Assembly (NCBI GenBank): GCA_000026125.1
Contig: CU207211.1
Coordinates: 1,860,001 to 1,924,000 of the forward strand
Reading direction: 5' to 3'
Length of the DNA: 64,000 bases
Origin: Herminiimonas arsenicoxydans
GTDB taxonomy: Bacteria > Pseudomonadota > Gammaproteobacteria > Burkholderiales > Burkholderiaceae_D
Shown: one piece after another, positions 1 to 8,210 of the stretch
How the letters are laid out: each line of letters opens with the position of its first letter
Position numbering within the stretch: position 1 is the stretch's first letter
Program-made: the position numbers and the translations under genes
Notes under the pieces: generated by a model
What the model was told of the DNA's origin: nothing
Database searches by the model: none
What the model saw: only the letters and a program-made list of their open reading frames with translations

Positions 1-875
1 CCAAGCCAACTGCCGGAAAGCAGCAAGCGCTCATTGCGATAGACGTAAAAACCTTGTTGTGCAGTCCATCCATCGGGGCCCTCCCCGTACAGATGTTCTG
101 CCTGAGTAAGGCGATCTCGATGAGGGAGAATATGACTTTGTATTTCAATCAAACCACTTGCTGTCGGAAGCCGCTCAATCGGCGACGTCCAAGTAGCGGA
201 ATGTGAAATAAAAAACGGATCCCACGCACGTACCGTACGTCCGTTTATCTTGATCTGAATACGAGCACGAGCGCCTTCAATGTATCTATGAAAAACCATC
301 GCCAGATGTCGCTCGACCGTATCAATCAGATCAAGCAGGTCTTGCTCGACAAAACCCGCCGTTACTATGCGATCAAGTACTTCCCAAATAACGATCGTGC
401 CACTTCGGTCTGGGCTAAGTATTTGAAGCAGATCTTCCGAACCATCCGCTGGTCCTTCAAGGAGATGCCAAGCGCCATCACTGCTACCAGCAAGTACATC
501 AAGATCCCAACGAAGGCAGTTGATCTGGAAATTCTTAACGGTCGCCACTGTTAAGCGCCTGCATTGCGAAAACGAAGCTGTCTTCAGACCAAGTCCAAAA
601 CGCCCCAAATCACTTGCGTTCCGTGAATGGAGTGGATTTTTCTCGCCCAATCTCATTGCGAGATCAATTTCCGCTTCATCCATTCCAGTGCCATTGTCAT
701 GCACACGAATAAAACTCTTGGCCCCATTCCAAACGAATGTAACATCGATTTCCGACGCTTCAGCCGCGATACTATTATCGATAATATCGGCCAAAGCTGA
801 CGGCAGCGAGTAGCCCAAACCACGGAGAGCTTCAATCATTGCATCAGCACGTGGGGGCGCGTTTCTGGATTTCAT
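1..875 (-). CDS. GHKL (MORC/HSP90-like) ATPase, 3' part cut by window edge
   Basis: The frame opens with ATG at 875 and stays open to base 1, giving 291 codons and no stop. It shows the GHKL (Bergerat) fold motifs: an N box with D30, D33 and N34, DNGTG at residues 60-64, and GRFGLGLK at 91-98 followed by TAS. The spacing fits MORC/MutL-like ATPases rather than histidine kinases, and no H-box is seen. The start lies 2 nt after the stop of the upstream sigma-like gene, so the two are almost certainly co-transcribed and probably translationally coupled. Bacterial MORC-like ATPases of this kind are known from restriction-modification neighbourhoods beside Z1, Vsr or PD-(D/E)XK nucleases. A defence role is therefore inferred, not shown, because the rest of the operon is outside the window. 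Confidence 0.85.
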   Translation of the reverse strand, partial: MKSRNAPPRADAMIEALRGLGYSLPSALADIIDNSIAAEASEIDVTFVWNGAKSFIRVHDNGTGMDEAEIDLAMRLGEKNPLHSRNASDLGRFGLGLKTASFSQCRRLTVATVKNFQINCLRWDLDVLAGSSDGAWHLLEGPADGSEDLLQILSPDRSGTIVIWEVLDRIVTAGFVEQDLLDLIDTVERHLAMVFHRYIEGARARIQIKINGRTVRAWDPFFISHSATWTSPIERLPTASGLIEIQSHILPHRDRLTQAEHLYGEGPDGWTAQQGFYVYRNERLLLSGSWL

Positions 876-877
876 TG

Positions 878-3403
878 TTATAGCTTTCTAAAACCGCGAC
901 CAGGTATTTGCTCGAAGTCAGATTCGATTAGCTTTCTAGCCAAAGTCCGTGTTGTCCCGTCATGTACTTTCTGCAACAGTACCCAAAAATAACCTCCTGT
1001 AGCTCGCTCATCCTTAATCGGAATACCCACTTCCGCTGCTTTTATCGATAGCCAATTTATTTTCTGTTCGCCAGATTCGCGATTGCCAAATGAGTTGGTA
1101 TCACAACGAGGAGTTGACTCAACGGAGACTAAACTTGATGAGCCAATTTCTCCTGTATCCCTGTCAACCACAGAAATTTCAGAAACAGTTGAATCTGCAA
1201 CCCCATTATTCAAATCCGTTCCGGATTCACTATCCAGCTTTATATCAGTCTTAATTTTACTCAAATCTTTATTGGCAAAAATCGCAATATCCTTTCTCCT
1301 GTTTGGATACCTAATTCTTGTAAGTGCCTTGGCCTCAATTTGACGAACCCGCTCGCGGGTAATACCCAAAAGTTGACCAACCTCTTCCAAGGTGTGAGGC
1401 TCGACATTTTTATATAGGCCAAAGCGTAAACGCAGAATGTGAGCCTCTTTTTCAGGCAAATCAGACAAAATCCTATTCAGCACCTTTGATAGCGATGTTT
1501 TGATTGCCAATTGCTCTGGTGTGGCAGAAGGATCAATCAAATTCTCTTCAAGCACCAAAGCCTCATCCTGATTTTCGGTCTCTCTTTCAATCAGATCGTC
1601 AATATTCAGTATCGAAACATTGGCTGCAAGGCATTGCTCAACCTTACGCAACGGCATCGAAAGCGCGTCTGAGATTTCTTGCGCTTTTAAAGATTTACCA
1701 AGAATGTGTTCAACTTGGTTTTTGTGTCGCTCCACTTGATTTATCGATTCCACCAAATGCACCGGAACTCTGATCAAACGTGTCTGATCCGCGATAGCTC
1801 GCGTTATCGCTTGGCGAATCCACCATATTGCATAAGTCGAAAATTTAAATCCACGGCGATAGTCAAATTTCTCTATCGCACGCAAAAGCCCTATGTTTCC
1901 TTCTTGAATTAAGTCAAGAAACTCCATCCCACTCCAACTGTATTTGGTTGCAGTGGAATGCACGAGTTTTAGATTGGCTATTGCCATCTGGCTGCGAGCT
2001 TCCTCTACGCGATCCAATGCATCGGCAAATGTTTTCCAGATAGTGGGGGCTACATTGGAATGACTACAGTTACTGCGCAATGTACGTAAAAACGACCAAG
2101 TAACATCTAGATCACGGATAGCATCTGTTAACGCTCTATCTGTGTACTCACCTTTAGAGCCATCAACTAGATTGCGAATAACCGCGATACGCTTATTAAA
2201 TTCCTCAATGAACGTACCTTGTGAACGGGGAAGTGCACCCTCATCCTCTTCTAGCAATGACTCCGATGCATCCTCATCTATTTCATCGTCATCACTGCCT
2301 TGATCGAATTTGATTAGAGACCGGACCGGCATATTGCCTTGCTTTACTAATTGGGCAGCTTTCAACAATTCACCTAGCAATATCCGACAATTGCCGATGC
2401 AACTGCCCGCATCATCAAGTCCCTTCTCAATAACCTTACCTAACTCTTGTTCATCGAATCGTGACAAAAGTTGATTTGAGTACGCTTTGTAATAATATCG
2501 TCCAGGATCGCCTCTCCCAGAGAGTTGAATACTTAAATATTCGAGAGCTTCGTTAACAATGGCACCTTCATATGGCTGATCGCTATGCGTTGTTTCAGAA
2601 GACCACCATGATTCATCGTCATCAACAACGATTCCAATGTCTGAGAAGATTCTTATTAAGCAAAGGTATAGATTATTGCCCTTGCCATCGCTCTCAAAAT
2701 CTACAGCTAGCTCAACAACTTGACTAAGTCGCACTCCCCCGTTCCGCAATCCTTGCTCGATCAACGTGCGAATCGAGTTGAGCTTATCGTCATCCAGTAT
2801 TTTGCGAAAACTGTTGGTGCTTTCAGATTCAGGGAGTTCAATATCGATATCGGACCAGTCAATATCCAAGTCGACGGGCGCATGGTTCGATATTTCTTTT
2901 TGTATGGCCTGCGCCACTTGGATTGATGCGTAGTCCATTTCCGGAGGAGCCGTTTCTTCGTCTTCCTCCCAAGAAGACGGTTCGACTGATTGAATTGCAT
3001 CGTCAAAATGTTGTGGAAAATTACCGTCAACAAATGATGCAGGCTCTACTTGAATTCTGCCTTCAAGGTAGTTGGCAACTACACTGCGATTATTTTCTTT
3101 TGCAATCTGAAGCGCGTCTTTATTTTCACGATCACAAGAAGAGATGCAAGCACCTGCTTGAATCAACAGCTCGCATATGCGCACATGACCACGAGAGGCC
3201 GCTAACATTAATGGAGTTCGACCAGATGCATCAATCGCATTTATGTCGTCACCACGATTAATGTGTAACTGAACGGCGGCCTCCACCCCTGCCAACGATG
3301 CCATCCTGAATAAAGGATTAATCGCTTTTGATATTTTTATCTGCGCACTCATCCCATCAAATTCGCTTGATCCCTCCACATGTAGTGGAAGCTGTGTTTT
3401 CAC
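878..3403 (-). CDS. Sigma-70-like protein with N-terminal ankyrin repeats
   Basis: The protein is 841 aa. Residues about 33-120 form two to three ankyrin-type repeats, including [14 protein letters not shown] long acidic linker follows. Sigma-70 region 2 starts near residue 473 and contains the core-binding and -10 recognition signature ([19 protein letters not shown], then the WWIRQAI segment near 529). Region 3 lies at about 550-620, and a region 4 helix-turn-helix ([19 protein letters not shown]) at about 665-700. A further 136-residue tail after region 4 is unlike ordinary sigma factors. It may be a dedicated sigma factor or a sigma-derived DNA-binding protein. The start is GTG with a weak ribosome site; an internal ATG at 3352 (residue 18) is a reasonable alternative. 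It sits 2 nt upstream of the MORC-like ATPase. Confidence 0.85.
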   Translation of the reverse strand: MKTQLPLHVEGSSEFDGMSAQIKISKAINPLFRMASLAGVEAAVQLHINRGDDINAIDASGRTPLMLAASRGHVRICELLIQAGACISSCDRENKDALQIAKENNRSVVANYLEGRIQVEPASFVDGNFPQHFDDAIQSVEPSSWEEDEETAPPEMDYASIQVAQAIQKEISNHAPVDLDIDWSDIDIELPESESTNSFRKILDDDKLNSIRTLIEQGLRNGGVRLSQVVELAVDFESDGKGNNLYLCLIRIFSDIGIVVDDDESWWSSETTHSDQPYEGAIVNEALEYLSIQLSGRGDPGRYYYKAYSNQLLSRFDEQELGKVIEKGLDDAGSCIGNCRILLGELLKAAQLVKQGNMPVRSLIKFDQGSDDDEIDEDASESLLEEDEGALPRSQGTFIEEFNKRIAVIRNLVDGSKGEYTDRALTDAIRDLDVTWSFLRTLRSNCSHSNVAPTIWKTFADALDRVEEARSQMAIANLKLVHSTATKYSWSGMEFLDLIQEGNIGLLRAIEKFDYRRGFKFSTYAIWWIRQAITRAIADQTRLIRVPVHLVESINQVERHKNQVEHILGKSLKAQEISDALSMPLRKVEQCLAANVSILNIDDLIERETENQDEALVLEENLIDPSATPEQLAIKTSLSKVLNRILSDLPEKEAHILRLRFGLYKNVEPHTLEEVGQLLGITRERVRQIEAKALTRIRYPNRRKDIAIFANKDLSKIKTDIKLDSESGTDLNNGVADSTVSEISVVDRDTGEIGSSSLVSVESTPRCDTNSFGNRESGEQKINWLSIKAAEVGIPIKDERATGGYFWVLLQKVHDGTTRTLARKLIESDFEQIPGRGFRKL

Positions 3404-3815
3404 AGTCTGTTATTGAAGTCCCATTATGAAGCAGGTATTTGCCTTGATCTTACAATACAACGTCACCGCTAACCAATTTCGTTAAATATTGAAAATACTA
3501 ATACTGCCGCAGTCATACTCGCACAAGTGGCAAGCTAAAACTTTTAGAGGAGTTCTAGCATCGTATCTAGACAAATGTGTTTAGATTCAGCTCGCGCAGT
3601 GTCTACGTCTGACATGATTCGTGTTGTGAATCACTTCGCCCGTACCCACACACGGCCTTGGGTAGTTCTTCGCTAGAGCATAAAAATTCTGTTATATACC
3701 ATCGATTCCAATTTTTTTTAGACATATATCCCAGGAGTAGTGAGATTAAACAAGCACTATCTGTTTAGTCGCTAGTAGCCCTTCAACTGGACGTCAAACG
3801 AACTCAAGGAATCAG
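3404..3815. other. 412-bp AT-rich divergent intergenic region
   Basis: This gap separates the minus-strand sigma/ATPase operon from the plus-strand element genes, so it should hold promoters in both directions. It is clearly more AT-rich than the flanks and contains a run of eight T near 3712-3719. I could not assign a confident promoter, hairpin or small gene. A usable ribosome site (AAGGA) lies just before 3816. Confidence 0.5.
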
Positions 3816-4220
3816 ATGGAAAAAAATGAACCTAATATACACAGCAGTCTTATCAAAACGATTCACGGCAAAGAACTTAGGAGTGCACTCACCTGCCCAA
3901 GATGCTTATCTAACCGCATCGATATCAAGAACTACGGCAAGAAGACAGGTGGCGCCGTCGGCACCGTAGCTGGCGCTGCAGCCGGCGTAAGCAGTGCAAT
4001 CGCAGGTGCTGAGGTCGGTGCAACCGTTGGGATGCTTGCCGGGCCAATTGGCATCGGCATTGGCAGCATTGCTGGCGCTATTATCGGTGGCCTATTAGGC
4101 GGTGCAGCAGGATGCGCTACCGGTGCCACGCTCGGTGAAGTCATCGATGAGACTGTCTTGGATAAATATCACTGCAGTGATTGTGGGTACAACTTCAGCA
4201 AGCCCATAGAAACCGTCTGA
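3816..4220 (+). CDS. Glycine-zipper protein embedded in a split zinc ribbon
   Basis: The protein is 134 aa with no known name. CPRC at residues 27-30 and CSDC at 120-123 form the two knuckles of a zinc ribbon. Between them lies a stretch of about 70 residues made almost only of Gly, Ala, Ile and Val with GxxxG spacing, which is a glycine zipper able to form a membrane hairpin. The expected picture is a small membrane-associated protein with a cytoplasmic zinc-binding head. ATG follows an AAGGA ribosome site by about 9 nt. It precedes the DUF932 gene on the same strand and probably belongs to the same mobile cassette. Function unknown. Confidence 0.75.
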   Translation: MEKNEPNIHSSLIKTIHGKELRSALTCPRCLSNRIDIKNYGKKTGGAVGTVAGAAAGVSSAIAGAEVGATVGMLAGPIGIGIGSIAGAIIGGLLGGAAGCATGATLGEVIDETVLDKYHCSDCGYNFSKPIETV

Positions 4221-4374
4221 TATCGCTACCCAGCTAGACAGTTTCTCCGCCGTTCTGCAATCCCCCCCTCCCTCTCGCAACACCTTGTAATACATCTCCC
4301 CTGCAATGACTGTTTACTCTCTGCTGTCTTCAACAGCGGCGTTGTCACGTGCATACAAAACAAAAGGAAATACC

Positions 4375-5334
4375 ATGGCACACCTACTACAAAGCATGGC
4401 CTATGTCGGCGCAACACCTTGGCATGGTCTGGGCAATCAACTCACGGCCAAACAACCAATCGAAGTCTGGCAAAAAGAAGCCGGCATGGACTGGGACATA
4501 CGTGAAGCACCCGTACGCTTCATGACAGAAAGCGCTGGCAATCTCGGTGCCATCATGTCCTTCCCCGAGAACAAGGTTCTGTTCCGCTCGGATACCAATG
4601 AACCACTCTCGGTCGTCGGCCAACGCTATCAAGTCGTACAACCCCGAGAGATTCTGGAGTTTTATCGCGACCTGACTGAAATCTCCGGCTTTGAGCTGGA
4701 AACGGCAGGCGTCTTAAAAGGCGGTCGCAAGATCTGGGCACTGGCTCGCACCGGGCAGTCATCCACCATCAAGGGCAACGATGTGACGAATGGCTACGTC
4801 CTGCTGGCCACCGCTTGCGACGGCACGCTGGCGACTACCGCACAGTTCACGTCGATTCGGGTCGTGTGCAACAACACACTGGCAATAGCACTCTCCGGTA
4901 GCAATGGTGCAGTCAAAGTCCCGCACAGCACCGCCTTCGATCCACAGGCAGTCAAGCAGCAGCTCGGCATTTCCGTATCCACCTGGGATACCTTCATGTA
5001 TCGCATGAAAGGATTGAGTGAACGGAAGGTGAAATCAAAAGAAGTACAGAACTACTACCTACGGGTCTTTGCCGACCAAAGTAAAACTGCCTCTGGCCAC
5101 ACCAACGAACGCGCCATGACGAAAGCCATGGCGATGTTCGATGGGCACGGCAAAGGGGCAGAACTGGCTTCTTCCAAGGGAACGGCATTGGGCTTGCTGA
5201 ATTCAGTGACCGAGTTTATCGATCATGAACGACGTGCGCGCAGTACCGATCATCGACTGGAGTCAGCCTGGTTCGGCCAGGGAGCCCATATGAAACAAAA
5301 GGCACTCGATCAGGCTTTGCTGATGATTGCCTAG
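4375..5334 (+). CDS. DUF932 domain protein
   Basis: The protein is 319 aa and matches the DUF932 family of phage and integrative-element proteins. The N-terminus has the family's PWHGLG segment near residue 15, and the core contains TACDGTLATTAQFTSIRVVCNNTL. I chose ATG 4375 over the upstream ATG 4306 because AAAGGAAA lies just before it and the family starts here. The biochemical role is not established. The family often travels with YqaJ-type nucleases and RadC on plasmids and integrative elements, exactly as here, so a role in element DNA maintenance is inferred. Confidence 0.85.
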   Translation: MAHLLQSMAYVGATPWHGLGNQLTAKQPIEVWQKEAGMDWDIREAPVRFMTESAGNLGAIMSFPENKVLFRSDTNEPLSVVGQRYQVVQPREILEFYRDLTEISGFELETAGVLKGGRKIWALARTGQSSTIKGNDVTNGYVLLATACDGTLATTAQFTSIRVVCNNTLAIALSGSNGAVKVPHSTAFDPQAVKQQLGISVSTWDTFMYRMKGLSERKVKSKEVQNYYLRVFADQSKTASGHTNERAMTKAMAMFDGHGKGAELASSKGTALGLLNSVTEFIDHERRARSTDHRLESAWFGQGAHMKQKALDQALLMIA

Positions 5335-5397
5335 AGGCTTTGTCTTTACTGTGCTGTGCATTGTTTAGTTATTCATCCCTATCTGTCTCACACCCCT

Positions 5398-5434
5398 GCC
5401 CGACTGCGCTTACTCCGCAGCCGGGCTTTTTATT
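5398..5434 (+). terminator. Terminator-like hairpin before the YqaJ gene
   Basis: GCCCGACTGCG (5398-5408) pairs with CGCAGCCGGGC (5416-5426) with one mismatch and a 7-nt loop. TTTTTATTT follows. The T-tract ends only about 14 nt before the next start codon, next to its ribosome site. Confidence 0.8.
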
Positions 5435-5448
5435 TGAGGAGTCGCTTC

Positions 5449-6450
5449 ATGAACCATCCTGCGATTGCACCTAAAAGGAAACCACCAGCATTACGGCTGG
5501 TATCAACAAAGGAATTGAGCCGCGACCATTGGCTCGAAGTACGTAAGGGTGGCATTGGCAGTAGCGATGCTGCTGCAGCCGTTGGCCTGAATCCGTACCA
5601 GTCCCAATTGGAACTGTGGATGATCAAGACGGGTCGGGATGGCGGTTTGCCTAAGATTGATCCGAACGATGGAACCAGTCCAATGTATTGGGGCACGCTG
5701 CTAGAACCGATAGTCGCAGCACACTACACCCGTCGTACCGGTAATCGGGTACGCAAGATCAATGCAGTACTGCAGCATCCTGATCCAGATAAGGCATGGA
5801 TGCTGGCGAATATCGATCGTGAAGTAGTGGGCGCTTCGGACGTCCAGATCCTTGAATGCAAAACCGCTGGTGAATTCGGTGCCCGTCTATGGCGTGATGG
5901 TGTGCCTGAATATGTAGTCTGTCAGGTGCAGCATCAATTGGCAGTCACCGGCAAAGCCTCTGCTGACGTCTGCGTACTGGTGTGCGGTCAAGAAATCCGG
6001 GTGCATCGGATTGACCGGGATGATGTTCTGATTGCCGGGCTCATTGAACTGGAACGTCGCTTCTGGCAGTACGTGGAGTCGGATACACCACCACCGGCAG
6101 ATGGTTCGGCTTCAGCTGATACCGCATTGCGCTGTCTGTATCCAACTGATGCAGGCCAGAAGATTGATCTGACGAATGACCGTGACTTCTCCAGCACCTT
6201 TGCCGATCTGGTACTGGTACGAGAAGAGATCGCTCAGCGCCAGCTACTGGAATCCCAACTGAAACAGAAAATCCAGCAACGCATGAGTGACGCAAGCAAT
6301 GCCATCTTCGAGACTGGCAGCGTCAGTTGGAAGCGCTCGAAGGATAGCCTGGCCTTGGATATGACCGCACTGCTACTGGACCAGCCAGATCTACCTACCC
6401 GTTATCCCATAACCAAGCCAGGCAGTCGCCGCTTCCTCGTCACAACGTAA
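5449..6450 (+). CDS. YqaJ-type (lambda-exonuclease-like) recombinase nuclease
   Basis: The protein is 333 aa. The N-terminal third has the YqaJ signature GGIGSSDAAAAVGLNPY. Likely PD-(D/E)XK active-site residues follow: E in GTLLEP, D in ANIDRE, ECK in LECKTA, and Q in QVQHQLAVTG. Enzymes of this family are 5'-3' exonucleases that make single-stranded ends for annealing-type recombination. ATG 5449 is preceded by GAGGAG at good spacing, so the longer upstream frame was rejected. It sits between DUF932 and a hydrolase-like gene in a conserved mobile-element cassette. No single-strand annealing protein of the Bet/RecT type is recognisable beside it. Confidence 0.88.
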   Translation: MNHPAIAPKRKPPALRLVSTKELSRDHWLEVRKGGIGSSDAAAAVGLNPYQSQLELWMIKTGRDGGLPKIDPNDGTSPMYWGTLLEPIVAAHYTRRTGNRVRKINAVLQHPDPDKAWMLANIDREVVGASDVQILECKTAGEFGARLWRDGVPEYVVCQVQHQLAVTGKASADVCVLVCGQEIRVHRIDRDDVLIAGLIELERRFWQYVESDTPPPADGSASADTALRCLYPTDAGQKIDLTNDRDFSSTFADLVLVREEIAQRQLLESQLKQKIQQRMSDASNAIFETGSVSWKRSKDSLALDMTALLLDQPDLPTRYPITKPGSRRFLVTT

Positions 6451-6476
6451 TTCACACATCCATGCAATTCCATTCT

Positions 6477-6506
6477 CCATCCGCCGCTATCGGTCGGATG
6501 GCTTTT
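6477..6506 (+). terminator. Terminator after the YqaJ gene (first of two)
   Basis: CCATCCG (6477-6483) pairs with CGGATGG (6495-6501), extended inward by CCG/CGG, and is followed by CTTTTAT. It lies 26 nt after the YqaJ stop codon and immediately before a second hairpin. Confidence 0.75.
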
Positions 6507-6511
6507 ATGCC

Positions 6512-6544
6512 GCCCAGTCTCTTGTTGAGGCTGGGCTTTTTATT
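6512..6544 (+). terminator. Second terminator-like hairpin, before the hydrolase-like gene
   Basis: GCCCAGTCTC (6512-6521) pairs with GAGGCTGGGC (6527-6536) with one wobble and a 5-nt loop. TTTTTATT follows. GAGGA of the next gene begins directly after the T-tract. Confidence 0.8.
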
Positions 6545-6556
6545 GAGGAACACAGC

Positions 6557-7468
6557 ATGATCAAAGGACTCGCCATTACCCCACCCGTCATCGGACGGAT
6601 CTCTATCGGCAAGGTCGTGGAGAAGAACGGCAAACGTCTCCCAGAAAAAGATGACCAGTTCACTATTACGTCACAGGTACAGAACCGTGATGGCTGGGTC
6701 AATCATCCCTTGGATGAAGCGCTGCGCAAGTCGTCTGGCAACGACAAGCTGCGCTCGATTCCGATTCGCTTTCTGTTCAATGAAGCGGATTTAAATCTAC
6801 GTGCCGAGTACAGCCTATTCGATCGTCAAAGTGGCCGACCACTATGTGTCGGCAACGGTGAGACATGCAAGCGTTACACGGCCACCGGCATGCAGGCACT
6901 GCCCTGCCCTTCACCAGATGGCTGCGAGCTTGCCAAAGGCGGAGCTTGCAAACCGTATGGTCGTCTGAACGTGATGATTGGTGATGCCGAAGAAATGGGA
7001 ACGTTCATTTTTAGAACGACTGGTTTCAACAGTATTCGTACTCTGGCAGCGAGACTCAGCTATTACCAGGCAGCGTCCGGCAACCTGCTGGCATGTCTGC
7101 CGCTGGAGTTGCGGCTGCGCGGCAAGAGTACGACTCTCAGTCACCGTTCGGCCATTTACTACGTGGATATCACTGTCAGAGAAGGACTGACGATAGAAGA
7201 GGCGTTTGCACAAGCCAGACAGCTCAATGAACGTCGTCAATCTAACGGCTATGAGCAAGCTGCATTGGATGTGGTCGCTAGAAAAGGATTCGGGAACGGC
7301 GCCTTCGAAGATTCGGAAGAAGAAACGTCGGAGATCATTGAAGAATTTTTTACTGAAACCGACGCGAGCGCTGGAGGCATTTCAACGAAACCCTGCACGG
7401 AAGAAAAAGTTGGATTGCGTGAAAAGCTCAATGCAAAGGTGGGGAATGTTGATTTAACTACGAAGTGA
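6557..7468 (+). CDS. Mobile-element protein of the 'hydrolase or metal-binding protein' type
   Basis: The protein is 303 aa, similar in layout to a family annotated only as hydrolase or metal-binding protein in integrative elements. Four cysteines are grouped between residues about 95 and 135 (GETCKRY, LPCPSPDGCELAKGGACKP), which suggests a zinc or iron-sulfur site. The C-terminal 70 residues are acidic and probably disordered. ATG 6557 follows GAGGA at suitable spacing. It belongs to the DUF932 - YqaJ - this gene - RadC cassette. No activity can be assigned from the sequence alone. Confidence 0.7.
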   Translation: MIKGLAITPPVIGRISIGKVVEKNGKRLPEKDDQFTITSQVQNRDGWVNHPLDEALRKSSGNDKLRSIPIRFLFNEADLNLRAEYSLFDRQSGRPLCVGNGETCKRYTATGMQALPCPSPDGCELAKGGACKPYGRLNVMIGDAEEMGTFIFRTTGFNSIRTLAARLSYYQAASGNLLACLPLELRLRGKSTTLSHRSAIYYVDITVREGLTIEEAFAQARQLNERRQSNGYEQAALDVVARKGFGNGAFEDSEEETSEIIEEFFTETDASAGGISTKPCTEEKVGLREKLNAKVGNVDLTTK

Positions 7469-7502
7469 ACGTGAAACGCTCAAAGCTTCCCATCGTTACC
7501 CC

Positions 7503-7530
7503 ATGCCGCTCTTTGAAGCGGCATTTTTGA
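7503..7530 (+). terminator. Terminator-like hairpin before the RadC gene
   Basis: ATGCCGCT (7503-7510) pairs perfectly with AGCGGCAT (7517-7524) over a 6-nt loop and is followed by a T-rich tract. The RadC start codon is only about 18 nt beyond it. Confidence 0.75.
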
Positions 7531-7547
7531 TTGTAAAAGGAACAAAC

Positions 7548-8048
7548 ATGCGATACCACAAACTGAAAGCCGGATCTGAACCGGGCACCTACGTCATGGA
7601 ATCCGCCCTAGTGACCGAGGAGGATATTTTAATCATGGCAAAGCAACTGTCCCGCAAACGCTTAAACAAGGGCCGGGCATTAACCAGTCCTGGTGACGTT
7701 AAAGAACATTTGCGTGCGCTTTTACAAGACCATCCGCACGAAGTTTTTGCGATCTTGCTGCTGGACACGCAGCACAAAATCATTGGTTTCCATGAGATGT
7801 TTCGCGGCACTATTGATTCTACTTCTGTGTATCCGCGCGAAGTGGCCAAGCTCGCCCTGGAGCACAACGCCGCTGCAGTCATTCTGACCCATAACCATCC
7901 CTCAGGGGAGCCGACTCCTAGCCAGGCGGATATCAAACTGACCAAGGTTTTAATAGAGTCTTTGGCCTTGATTGGCGTGAGAGTCTTAGATCACATCGTG
8001 GTCAGCTCGCAAGGCTGTGCATCGTTGGCCGAGCGGGGGGAAATGTAG
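7548..8048 (+). CDS. RadC family JAB/JAMM-domain protein
   Basis: The protein is 166 aa, the short form found on mobile elements; chromosomal RadC has an extra N-terminal helix-hairpin-helix region. The metal-binding JAMM motif is complete: E in GFHEMF upstream, then THNHPSGEPTPSQAD with both histidines, Ser and Asp. ATG 7548 follows AAAGGAA. JAMM proteins are usually metalloproteases or deconjugases, but RadC's activity is uncertain and a direct DNA repair role has been questioned. It is the last gene of the recombination cassette and is followed by its own terminator. Confidence 0.9.
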   Translation: MRYHKLKAGSEPGTYVMESALVTEEDILIMAKQLSRKRLNKGRALTSPGDVKEHLRALLQDHPHEVFAILLLDTQHKIIGFHEMFRGTIDSTSVYPREVAKLALEHNAAAVILTHNHPSGEPTPSQADIKLTKVLIESLALIGVRVLDHIVVSSQGCASLAERGEM

Positions 8049-8084
8049 CGCATTTGCAATTACTTCTATTTTTCAGTTCAAATG

Positions 8085-8110
8085 AGCCTGCTATTTGATT
8101 AGCAGGCTTT
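8085..8110 (+). terminator. Terminator after RadC
   Basis: AGCCTGCTA (8085-8093) pairs perfectly with TAGCAGGCT (8100-8108) over the loop TTTGAT, followed by a short T-rich segment. It closes the plus-strand cassette before the convergent TpsA gene. Confidence 0.7.
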
Positions 8111-8210
8111 CAATATTTAGATGCGCTCATGATTAACACCTCATCCATTGTCCTGGATGAATTGTTCCACCCTTGCAAATTCAGGAGTGGTCTATCAATG
8201 CCTTCAGCAG

